Positions 56,844 through 64,000 of a stretch of DNA of 64,000 nucleotides are shown here, in pieces; position 1 is the first letter of the stretch; each line of letters starts with the position of its first letter. This DNA comes from Pseudomonas sp. DC1.2 (GTDB lineage: Bacteria > Pseudomonadota > Gammaproteobacteria > Pseudomonadales > Pseudomonadaceae): assembly GCF_034351645.1 (NCBI RefSeq), contig NZ_CP133782.1, positions 2,919,001 through 2,983,000 of the forward strand. Reading direction: 5' to 3'. The translations under genes were made by a program, and so were the position numbers. The notes below the pieces were generated by a model, which was not told the DNA's origin, did not search any database, and saw only the letters and a list, made by a program, of their open reading frames with translations.

Positions 56844-58667
56844 CTACTCGCTGTGCAGGTTTGCATAAATCGACTCAGCGAGCTTTTTACTGATCCCCGG
56901 TGCTTTGGCGATCTCTTCGATGCTTGCACGAGACAGCTCCTGCAATCCACCAAAATGTTTCAACAAATCGCGCCGACGTGTCGGCCCAACTCCCGCAATC
57001 CCTTCAAGCGTTGACGTTCGGCGGGTTTTCCCGCGCCGTGCGCGATGCCCGGTAATTGCGAAACGGTGAGCCTCGTCGCGAATCTGCTGAATCAAATGCA
57101 ATGCAGGAGAATCACCGCGCAAAGTAAATTCGTGAGCGGCATCGTTAAGGTACAACGTTTCAAAACCCGCCTTACGCGTCGCGCCTTTAGCCACGCCTAA
57201 CAAAATCAGATCAGGCACCGACAATTCATTGAGCACGTCGCGGGCCATCGACAGCTGACCTTTACCGCCATCCACCAGCAAGATATCAGGCAGCTTGCCC
57301 TCTCCGTCCTTGAGTTTGCTGAAGCGCCGGGTCAGTGCCTGATGCATCGCCGCGTAATCATCGCCCGGCGTCACGCCCTCGATGTTGTAACGACGGTAAT
57401 CAGACTTGATCGGACCTTCAGGGCCAAACACCACGCACGAAGCCACGGTAGCTTCGCCGCTGGAGTGGCTGATGTCGTAACACTCGAGGCGCTGCGGTGG
57501 CTCATCCAGGTTCAATACTTCTGCCAGTGCGTCGAAACGTGCGGCAACATGCTGACGATTGGCCAGGCGCGCGCTCAGCGCCTGCTCAGCATTGGTGACC
57601 GCCAATTGCTGCCAGCGTGCTCGCGTACCACGCACTCGATAGCTGATAGAGAGTTCGCGGCCACGCAGCTCATCAATAGCCGCGATCAGGGTCGGAAAAT
57701 CTTCATGCACCACGTTGACGATCAACTCGCTTGGCAGGTCGCGCTCGGGACTGGTGATAAAGTACTGTCCCAAAAACGCCGCCATGACTTCGGAAACGTC
57801 CTCATCAATCCCCACCTGCGGGAAGAAGTTCTTGCTTCCCAGCACTCGGCCGCCACGCACGCTGATCAAATGCACGCAAGCGCCGCCTGGATTGACAAAC
57901 GCGGCGATGACATCGATATCGCCTGTCCCGCCCTCCATGCTCTGCTGGTCTTGGACCCGCCGTAACAATGAGATCTGGTCTCGCAGTTCGGCGGCGCGCT
58001 CAAACTCGAGATTGATCGCCGCCTCTTCCATCCCGCCAGACAACTCATCGGTCAACGCATTGCTCCGCCCCTCGAGGAACATCACCGAGTGCCGTACATC
58101 TTCGGCATACACTTCAGGCTCCACAAGACCGACACACGGCGCCTTGCAGCGTTTGATCTGATATTGAAGGCAAGGCCGGGTACGGTTTTTGTAGTAGCTG
58201 TCTTCACACTGACGAACGAAAAAAGTTTTCTGTAGCAGGCTCAAGCTTTCACGAATGGCACCCGCACTCGGATAAGGACCAAAATACTTGCCTTTGGCTT
58301 TTTTCGCACCACGATGAATGCTTAGTCGCGGGAACTGGCCATCCGAGAGAAAGACATAAGGGTAGGATTTATCATCGCGCAGCAGAATATTGTACGGAGG
58401 GCGCCATTCCTTGATCAGCGTCTGCTCGAGCAGCAACGCCTCGGTTTCGTTAGCCGTGATTGTGGTTTCAACTTGAGCGATCCGCCCTACCAGCGCAGCA
58501 GTCTTCGGAGCAAGACCGGTCTTGCGAAAGTAGCTGGCCAAACGCTTCTTGAGATTCTTGGCTTTACCGACATACAGAAGGCGCGCATCGCCGTCGAACA
58601 TGCGATAAACGCCAGGGCGCCCACTCACGGTCGATAAAAATGCGCCTGGATCGAAGACTTCACTCAT
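56844..58667 (-). CDS. uvrC: UvrC, excinuclease ABC subunit C
   Basis: 607 residues. N-terminal GIY-YIG nuclease ([24 protein letters not shown]), UVR helix region ([17 protein letters not shown]), RNase H-like 5' nuclease domain ([33 protein letters not shown]) and a C-terminal helix-hairpin-helix pair ([34 protein letters not shown]). It makes both incisions in nucleotide excision repair. Two bases separate it from gacA. Confidence 0.98.
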   Translation of the reverse strand: MSEVFDPGAFLSTVSGRPGVYRMFDGDARLLYVGKAKNLKKRLASYFRKTGLAPKTAALVGRIAQVETTITANETEALLLEQTLIKEWRPPYNILLRDDKSYPYVFLSDGQFPRLSIHRGAKKAKGKYFGPYPSAGAIRESLSLLQKTFFVRQCEDSYYKNRTRPCLQYQIKRCKAPCVGLVEPEVYAEDVRHSVMFLEGRSNALTDELSGGMEEAAINLEFERAAELRDQISLLRRVQDQQSMEGGTGDIDVIAAFVNPGGACVHLISVRGGRVLGSKNFFPQVGIDEDVSEVMAAFLGQYFITSPERDLPSELIVNVVHEDFPTLIAAIDELRGRELSISYRVRGTRARWQQLAVTNAEQALSARLANRQHVAARFDALAEVLNLDEPPQRLECYDISHSSGEATVASCVVFGPEGPIKSDYRRYNIEGVTPGDDYAAMHQALTRRFSKLKDGEGKLPDILLVDGGKGQLSMARDVLNELSVPDLILLGVAKGATRKAGFETLYLNDAAHEFTLRGDSPALHLIQQIRDEAHRFAITGHRARRGKTRRTSTLEGIAGVGPTRRRDLLKHFGGLQELSRASIEEIAKAPGISKKLAESIYANLHSE

Positions 58668-58669
58668 TT

Positions 58670-59311
58670 TCAGAGACTGGCATCAACCATGCCATGACGA
58701 ACCGCCAGCAGCGTCAGCTCAACGTCGCTGCTAATCGAAAGCTTCTCGAAAATACGATAACGGTAAGTGTTCACGGTTTTTGGCGACAGGCATAACTTGT
58801 CAGAAATGATCTGAACCTTCTGACAACCAACGATCATCAACGCGATCTGAATCTCACGTTCTGATAACGCGTCAAAAGGCGAATCGCTGGTCGGCTGAAA
58901 GGATTTGATCGCGAGTTGCTGGGCGATTTGCGGGCTGATGTAGCGTTGCCCTGCAAACACCAGCCGAATGGCTTGGACCATTTCCGGCAAACCTGCGCCC
59001 TTGGTCAGATAACCAGCGGCACCGGCCTGTAAAAGCCGCGTAGGAAACGGATCTTCTTCGCACACGGTGACAGCGACAACTTTGATATCAGGATGACTGC
59101 GCAGCAGTTTACGCGTGGCCTCAAGACCACCAATTCCAGGCATCTTGACGTCCATCAGCACCACATCGGGTTTCAACTCACGCGCCTTGAGCAGGGACTC
59201 TTCTCCCGACTCGGCCTGGCCGACTACTTGCAGGCCATCGATGTCCGCCAGCATCCGTGTAATGCCTGTACGAACGAGATCATGGTCATCGACTACTAGC
59301 ACCCTAATCAA
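58670..59311 (-). CDS. gacA: GacA, response regulator
   Basis: 213 residues. Receiver domain with phospho-acceptor Asp54 (VLMDVKMPG), Thr/Lys switch residues (VTVCEED, TKGAG), and a LuxR-type HTH ([43 protein letters not shown]). With GacS it drives the Rsm small RNAs that control secondary metabolism and secretion in pseudomonads. First gene of the gacA-uvrC-pgsA unit. Confidence 0.97.
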   Translation of the reverse strand: MIRVLVVDDHDLVRTGITRMLADIDGLQVVGQAESGEESLLKARELKPDVVLMDVKMPGIGGLEATRKLLRSHPDIKVVAVTVCEEDPFPTRLLQAGAAGYLTKGAGLPEMVQAIRLVFAGQRYISPQIAQQLAIKSFQPTSDSPFDALSEREIQIALMIVGCQKVQIISDKLCLSPKTVNTYRYRIFEKLSISSDVELTLLAVRHGMVDASL

Positions 59312-59438
59312 GCAGACACCTCGCGATATGGTCTTATTGGGTTGGCCGACACCTTAGCAAAAAGCGACTGGCAGACCTAGCGGCAAGCAGCATATAAAAA
59401 GTTTCAATTCATCTTTGAAGGCTTGCCGCCTGCGTGTT

Positions 59439-59879
59439 TCAGCGCGGGGCCCGGTCAATATCACGCTGCATTCGCAGGAAACACTCGTCCTCGCCGACCA
59501 CCTCCAGCCCCATTCGTTGATACAACACCTGGGCTGGATTATTTTTAAAAACGGTCAGGCGCAAAGCAGGCCGCCTCTCTAGCCGAGCCATGGCCGATAC
59601 TTGATCGATCACCCAAGAACCCGCGCCTTGCCTGCGAAATGCTTGCAGGACATGCAGTTCACGGATGTACAACGCTTTGGCTTCACGACTCAAACTGACA
59701 TAACCCACGGCGGCGTCACGCTGCACGATCAGCCAGTTCTCACGCCCAGCCCATGCCACATCGAACGCCTCATCCAGCCACAACAGATCGTGCTGAATGT
59801 AATAACGCAGCATGTTCTGACAGGTCAGTTCTCGGGCAAAGGCCAGATCCCGAAGCGTAGCAGGGCGTAATTCAAACAC
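59439..59879 (-). CDS. GNAT-family N-acetyltransferase
   Basis: 146 residues with the acetyl-CoA loop LHVLQAFRRQGAGSWVIDQV and the terminal NNPAQVLYQRMGLEVVGEDECF. Substrate unknown. Three bases after the nitrilase-family gene on the same strand. Upstream of gacA, 59312-59438 shows no gene. Confidence 0.88.
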   Translation of the reverse strand: MFELRPATLRDLAFARELTCQNMLRYYIQHDLLWLDEAFDVAWAGRENWLIVQRDAAVGYVSLSREAKALYIRELHVLQAFRRQGAGSWVIDQVSAMARLERRPALRLTVFKNNPAQVLYQRMGLEVVGEDECFLRMQRDIDRAPR

Positions 59880-59882
59880 CCT

Positions 59883-60641
59883 TCAATACTCCGGGACGGT
59901 CACGACTTGCCCCTCCCAGTCCCCACCGGTACGGCGACCAATGACCATCAGGTTACCGGTGCCGGGGGCCGCAGCAATCAGCGCGCCTCCCTTCGCCCAA
60001 ATCGCGCTGCGCCCAGCCGATAGCCAGCCTCCTGTCGCCCCGCCATGATTGGCCATCAGGACAACCATCGAATGCTCGCTGGCATAGCCCTTTAATAGTG
60101 CCGTGTCGGGGGCATAGCCGTTCTCAGTGATTAGCACGCCGGCAGCGTAGACATCTGCACCCTGCTCTGCTGCTGCAGCAGCGTGACTGGCATGGGAAAA
60201 ATCAGCACACACCGCCAGCGCGACCGTGTCGCCACCAATCCCCAGTGTCGAACCACCGACCCCTGGCGCAAACGCCACCTCCTCGCCGGAGTGCAGGTGC
60301 TGTTTGCTGTAAACACCAAGCGAACCATCGGCACCCAAAACCAAGGCGCCAATCAAGACCGGTGAATGCTCCGACGGACGAATCGGCATCCCGACCACAG
60401 CCGTCACACCGGCCTCTCTGGCAAAATCGCGCAACGGTTGAAGAACCTCGGCATCGGGTGCAATAGCCAGCTCTGCTGCGCACCCACGCTCATAACCTGT
60501 CAGCGACAACTCAGGAAAAACCAGCAGTTGCACCCCCTGCTCAGCCGCGACCTGAATAAAGCGTTGATGCCATGCGATATTGGCCTCGAGATTGCCCGCA
60601 ATGGAGATCGATTGGGCAGCAGCAATGCACAGAGTCGTCAT
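59883..60641 (-). CDS. Carbon-nitrogen hydrolase (nitrilase superfamily)
   Basis: 252 residues with the catalytic set Glu44 (VFPELSLTGYE), Lys113 (VYSKQHLHSGEE) with Glu120, and Cys145 (AVCADFSHASH). The CADF in place of the common CYDxxFPE points to a sub-branch. Cytosolic amidase; substrate not evident. Operon with the GNAT gene. Confidence 0.9.
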   Translation of the reverse strand: MTTLCIAAAQSISIAGNLEANIAWHQRFIQVAAEQGVQLLVFPELSLTGYERGCAAELAIAPDAEVLQPLRDFAREAGVTAVVGMPIRPSEHSPVLIGALVLGADGSLGVYSKQHLHSGEEVAFAPGVGGSTLGIGGDTVALAVCADFSHASHAAAAAEQGADVYAAGVLITENGYAPDTALLKGYASEHSMVVLMANHGGATGGWLSAGRSAIWAKGGALIAAAPGTGNLMVIGRRTGGDWEGQVVTVPEY

Positions 60642-60802
60642 GACGCGTCCTTGTGAGGGTGTGTTTTGATCAAAGCCCAGAGTGTGCCACAGCCGATAAA
60701 GGACTCAAGTGATAGAAAGAACTGACTGTGCTCGATAGCATTTTCTGATTGAACCCTCGCACCGCCCTCTAGTAAGCTCGGCGCATTCATCGGAGACACA
60801 TC

Positions 60803-60931
60803 ATGCTCAACGCCCTCTCTCAGCCTTACACTGCCAGCGCTCTGCGCTCGGTTACGGCTGCCCGGGCGACTGATGTTTGCGCTTCGACCAGCTTTTATTT
60901 TGGGTATTGGTTTAGCCATTGGCGCGCCTGA
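60803..60931 (+). CDS. Aromatic-rich leader peptide 1
   Basis: 42 codons beginning MLNALSQPYTAS after GGAGA. Near its end it reads SFYFGYWFSHW: three Phe, two Tyr and two Trp in eleven residues. A GGCGGCC/GGCCGCC hairpin (about 60944-60968) and then a strong terminator follow. This is the layout of a transcription attenuator sensing charged tRNA-Phe/Tyr/Trp. The DAHP synthase gene follows downstream. Confidence 0.75.
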   Translation: MLNALSQPYTASALRSVTAARATDVCASTSFYFGYWFSHWRA

Positions 60932-60976
60932 TACCCACACGGCGGCCACATTAAACGGGCCGCCGCCAAAGAATTT

Positions 60977-61017
60977 AAAACCCCCGGCCGGCTCCCCGAC
61001 CGGGGGTTTTGTTTTTT
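60977..61017 (+). terminator. Attenuator-type terminator upstream of DAHP synthase
   Basis: AAAACCCCCGG paired with CCGGGGGTTTT, followed by GTTTTTT. It lies 46 nt after leader peptide 1 and 250 nt before the DAHP synthase ATG. Confidence 0.85.
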
Positions 61018-61065
61018 CGCCCGGCACACTTCTAGCGACAACCAGACAATCTGAGGATTCACGAC

Positions 61066-61218
61066 ATGAACTACGCCACTTATTACCGTTACGACATTTT
61101 TTCCGCCTGGCGATTTACCAACCTCCGCTCGGGACAGCCTGCCGCCTCCGATCGGTCACCCACCGGTGGCAAGCACACACACGCAGCCAATCCGGCTAAT
61201 TGTCGAACACCCCAGTAG
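61066..61218 (+). CDS. Tyrosine-rich leader peptide 2 (putative)
   Basis: 50 codons. After the start Met it reads NYATYYRYDIF, with four Tyr codons among the first nine residues, then turns into ordinary sequence. It lies between the terminator and the DAHP synthase. It may be a second leader sensing tyrosine, or the remnant of an upstream gene. No second T-tailed hairpin is visible. Confidence 0.5.
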   Translation: MNYATYYRYDIFSAWRFTNLRSGQPAASDRSPTGGKHTHAANPANCRTPQ

Positions 61219-61266
61219 GGCCGAGCGCGCGGGAACAAACCCGCCGCCAGCCCAGGAAGCCCTGAC

Positions 61267-62355
61267 ATGAACTCGTCCCTCTCTGCTCTGCCAGTGTCCA
61301 CCTTGAGCCCCGCAAATGAGGCGCTGACCCTGCGTCTGCCCAGCTCATTGCAACTCAAACAGCAATTGCCCCTGACCCACGCCCTGAGTCAACAAGTCGC
61401 CAATCACCGCCAGGCGATCCGCGCAATTCTCAAGGGTGAGGACTCGCGCCTGCTAGTCATTGTCGGCCCCTGCTCCATTCACGACCCTCAATCTGCCCTT
61501 GAGTACGCAGGCCACCTCGCTCGCCTCGCGGCCAACGTCAGCGATGAAATGCTGCTGGTGATGCGTGCCTACGTCGAAAAGCCTCGAACCACAGTGGGTT
61601 GGAAGGGCCTGGCTTACGATCCGCACCTGGATGGCAGCGACGATATGACAGGCGGCCTGACCCTATCCCGAGAACTGATGCGTGAAATGCTCAGACTGGG
61701 TTTACCGATTGCGACCGAGTTGCTGCAACCGATGGCCGCCGGCTACTTCGACGATTTACTCAGTTGGGTCGCCATCGGCGCCCGTACCACTGAGTCGCAA
61801 ATCCATCGGGAAATGGCCAGTGGCCTGGGTATGCCCGTAGGCTTCAAAAACGGCACCGATGGCGGCGTTGCTGTCGCCACTGACGCCATGCGCTCAGCCG
61901 CTCACGCGCATCGCCATTTCGGGGTAGACAGCCAAGGGCATCCTGCAATCATTCAAACCCAGGGCAACCCGGACACCCATCTGGTACTTCGAGGAGGGCA
62001 TAGCGGCCCGAACTACGATCAAAACAACGTCGCCCGGATCAACAGCGACCTGACCCGGCTCAAGATCCCGACGCGGGTCATGGTCGATTGCAGTCACGCC
62101 AATAGCGGCAAAGACCCGCTGCGTCAACCCGCTGTATTCAACGACGTACTGGAACAGCGCCTGCAAGGTGATCGATCGCTGATCGGCATGATGATCGAAA
62201 GTCACTTGTTTGAAGGCTGCCAGCCGCTGAGTTCTTCACTGCAGTACGGCGTGTCGGTAACCGACGGCTGTCTCGGCTGGGCCAGCACTGAACAGTTGTT
62301 GCGCCAGGCTGCCGAGCGGCTCCGCACACAGCGCAGCGCGCAACAACCGGCATGA
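61267..62355 (+). CDS. 3-deoxy-7-phosphoheptulonate (DAHP) synthase, class I-alpha
   Basis: 362 residues, AroF/G/H family. Signatures are VGPCSIHDP, MRAYVEKPRTTVGWKG, ATELLQPMAAGYFDDLLSW, IGARTTESQIHREMASGL, FKNGTDGG and VMVDCSHANSGKD with metal-ligand residues. It condenses PEP and erythrose 4-phosphate, the first step of the shikimate pathway. Feedback type cannot be told from sequence alone. Upstream leader peptides suggest attenuation by aromatic amino acids. Confidence 0.95.
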   Translation: MNSSLSALPVSTLSPANEALTLRLPSSLQLKQQLPLTHALSQQVANHRQAIRAILKGEDSRLLVIVGPCSIHDPQSALEYAGHLARLAANVSDEMLLVMRAYVEKPRTTVGWKGLAYDPHLDGSDDMTGGLTLSRELMREMLRLGLPIATELLQPMAAGYFDDLLSWVAIGARTTESQIHREMASGLGMPVGFKNGTDGGVAVATDAMRSAAHAHRHFGVDSQGHPAIIQTQGNPDTHLVLRGGHSGPNYDQNNVARINSDLTRLKIPTRVMVDCSHANSGKDPLRQPAVFNDVLEQRLQGDRSLIGMMIESHLFEGCQPLSSSLQYGVSVTDGCLGWASTEQLLRQAAERLRTQRSAQQPA

Positions 62356-62427
62356 CCAGGTCGCCTTCCAGCCTTCAACCGAGGGCTGGAAGGCCGCGTC
62401 ATATCGCAATCGATAGCCGAGACCGAG

Positions 62428-63480
62428 TCAGGAATGCACCTGCACCAGCATCACTTCGGACTCCTGACTCACACCATCCAGTCGTTCTACCGAGTAAAAC
62501 ACCCGAACCGTCGTATCTTGATGCTCCCTCCAGAAGCGGTATGGAACGATAAACACCAGCGGCTCGCCGGCCATACCCCTTGAAATTTCACGCTCATCAC
62601 GGTGACTGAAGTGTGTGCCGTTGCACTTCAAGTACACCAGCTCACCTTCTTCAGTTCGGGCGTTATCGATGACGACGGTGACCCCGTCAATCGAATCCGG
62701 AAGATCCAGCCACCCTTCATCGGCCTCCAGCACGACCGGGGCCAGCAATGGACCTCGCACAAGCCTGCCTATCGATAACTGCGCAGGCTCAGAGTCACGG
62801 GGCAACTGCCCGCATTGCTCGACGCGATAACTGATCGTCACGGCTGATCCCAGACTCGGCGCAATGAATTCCGGCCTGACCCAGAATGAGAGCGTTTGCC
62901 CCACCGCGAAGGTTTCAATATTCAATCGGTCACTAAACGTCGTTTGTGCCGTTACGCCCTTCCACGACAGCACGATTCGGTCACCCGCCGCCATCCTGGC
63001 GTAAGGTCTAATCGCCACACATACCCCTTCAACGACCCGGTCCGGATCAAGTGTTCCACCCACAGCGCCATTTACCACGACCGGTAACAACTGGGATCGA
63101 GGGTCACCTACGTTCAACTGCAACAGCAGGGAATCTGCGCTGCTGGGCAAAGACATACTGCTGAGGGTGTAGCTAATCTTTACTGATCCGCCATCCAACG
63201 CCTCGATGTGTTCGCCGGCGACGGCAAAGATAATGTCCTTGCCCACCTGCCCTTCGCTAACAAAACGCGACACCTCATGTCGGTATTCAGCGCCCTCGGC
63301 GTCCAGCCCCACCCAGCACAGGACCAGTTTGTCCCCGCACGCCATAGCCAGGTAAGGCGCTACCTTGACAATAGCTTTGCTGATTGCCGGATCAAGGGCG
63401 CCGGCGCGCGCCTGTTCCAGGCAGGGTGCGGCCAGGCATTTATCTACAGCACGGTCTACATCTGCTTCATGCGGGATCAT
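62428..63480 (-). CDS. Protein of three Ig-like repeats
   Basis: 350 residues. Three repeats of about 95 residues share the pattern LDP..IDGVxVxIxPYARMAxGDxIxLxWxG ... FxVxxExIxxxxGxxVxISYxV ... PxDSxxLxLxVG (from about 28, 140 and 245). The opening MIPHEADVDRAVDKCLAAPC has no signal peptide. Similar repeat proteins are frequent in the P. fluorescens group. No function is known; secreted surface or toxin-associated roles have been suggested only by architecture. Confidence 0.75.
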   Translation of the reverse strand: MIPHEADVDRAVDKCLAAPCLEQARAGALDPAISKAIVKVAPYLAMACGDKLVLCWVGLDAEGAEYRHEVSRFVSEGQVGKDIIFAVAGEHIEALDGGSVKISYTLSSMSLPSSADSLLLQLNVGDPRSQLLPVVVNGAVGGTLDPDRVVEGVCVAIRPYARMAAGDRIVLSWKGVTAQTTFSDRLNIETFAVGQTLSFWVRPEFIAPSLGSAVTISYRVEQCGQLPRDSEPAQLSIGRLVRGPLLAPVVLEADEGWLDLPDSIDGVTVVIDNARTEEGELVYLKCNGTHFSHRDEREISRGMAGEPLVFIVPYRFWREHQDTTVRVFYSVERLDGVSQESEVMLVQVHS

Positions 63481-63814
63481 TCAAACGCTCCAGTCCTTGG
63501 AAAAGGTGCAGACCCGCAGGCCTGCACAGGAAGAAGCCTATTAAACCGCCAAAGCATGGCTCAGCGATGTCGGGTGATGACAGCCGATAGCGCAGAAAAA
63601 CGCCATTCGACGAGTCAGTCATTGGTGATGAATCAGCCTTAGCCTCACCTAAAGATGTCCAAATGTTCAGACACAAGCTTCGCTCGCATCCGAATTTTCA
63701 TACGCTTTTTAATCTGCTTTCGCCCTCATTAAAGCGGCATTTCATACATCGCCGCCCTCGTTGAGTGTTTAAAGTGAGGCGTGGCCAAAAAAAGCAAACT
63801 CCTGCGAAAAAGGT
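63481..63814. other. Intergenic, no gene seen
   Basis: Between the divergent Ig-like repeat protein and lipase genes. I see no RNA gene, repeat or clear promoter motif. Confidence 0.4.
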
Positions 63815-64000
63815 ATGAACATGCAACGGAATGCAACAAATCGATACCCAATCTTGCTGATACACGGCCTCTTCGGCTTCGACCGTATCGGCTCATTCGA
63901 ACTCTTCCATGATGTCAAGCAGGCACTCAGAAACGCCGGGGCCAGGGTGTTCATCCCACACCTGTCAGCCACCCACAGCAACGAGGCGCGTGGTGACCAG
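63815..64000 (+). CDS. Triacylglycerol lipase, N-terminal part
   Basis: 62 codons before the window ends. YPILLIHGLFGFDRIGSFELF is the oxyanion-hole region of family I Pseudomonas lipases, followed by VFIPHLSATHSNEARGDQ. No signal peptide precedes it, consistent with the type I-secreted or cytosolic lipases of fluorescent pseudomonads. ATG 63815 or 63821 could be the start. The catalytic Ser lies beyond the window. Confidence 0.82.
   Translation, partial: MNMQRNATNRYPILLIHGLFGFDRIGSFELFHDVKQALRNAGARVFIPHLSATHSNEARGDQ

Noticed and set aside
60873..61199. A 108-codon frame upstream of the DAHP synthase
   Set aside because: It runs through the attenuator hairpin in another frame; the leader-peptide reading explains the region better.

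Overview
The window reads as chromosome of a Pseudomonas, most likely a plant- or soil-associated member of the P. fluorescens group. The evidence is the gacA-uvrC-pgsA-tRNA block at the right end, Pseudomonas-type denitrification genes (nirS, norCB, dnr), an Hrp1-type type III secretion remnant and an AvrB-family effector. GC is high and codon use is pseudomonad-like through most of the coding sequence.

Layout, left to right. 1-1424 holds no recognisable gene. 1475-1832 carries tRNA-Leu(UAA) and tRNA-Cys(GCA). 2090-5217 is a decayed amine or GABA-type catabolic block: an Lrp regulator, a HAD hydrolase broken by a 7-bp tandem repeat, a GabT-like transaminase and a scrap of a peptide-binding protein. 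5306-14437 is a compact, largely overlapping operon that looks like cyclic-imide/amide catabolism: imidase-like deacetylase fold, amidase, MFS carrier, two SDRs, a small protein, a CobW GTPase and a PotD-like protein with no signal peptide. A double-winged-helix GntR/FCD regulator is divergent to it. 14586-16728 holds a Mop protein, a GAF protein and a piece of a type II secretin.

17255-25504 is a cut-down hrp locus: avrB homologue, hrpK, hrpL, hrpJ, hrcV and the 5' part of hrpQ. It keeps two convincing hrp boxes and a sigma-54 promoter for hrpL. All other apparatus genes are missing, and hrpQ is cut off where the denitrification genes begin.

25505-54644 is a nitrite-to-nitrous-oxide island: ubiV-ubiU, moeA-moaB, a pdxH copy, norR, dnrN/ytfE, nnrS, dnr, norD-norB-norC, norF-norE-nirQ, nirSMCFDLGHJEN and two HemN-family genes, one of which has lost its Fe-S ligands. 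No nar or nos genes are present in the window. Eight FNR/DNR-type boxes, NorR-like palindromes and two sigma-54 promoters tie the island into one nitric-oxide/anoxia regulon. Two paralogous four-helix CopD-like membrane proteins lie near its two ends, and a moaC scrap follows the second.

55245-64000 returns to core chromosome: methyltransferase, tRNA-Gly(GCC), pgsA, uvrC, gacA, a GNAT acetyltransferase, a nitrilase-family amidase, a DAHP synthase preceded by two aromatic-rich leader peptides and an attenuator-like terminator, an Ig-like repeat protein and the start of a lipase.

The main structural point is that tRNA-Gly, next to pgsA, lies about 54 kb from tRNA-Cys and tRNA-Leu on the same strand. 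In E. coli the order pgsA-glyW-cysT-leuZ is contiguous. Everything from about 1.8 to 56 kb can therefore be read as material accumulated inside a formerly continuous tRNA operon.
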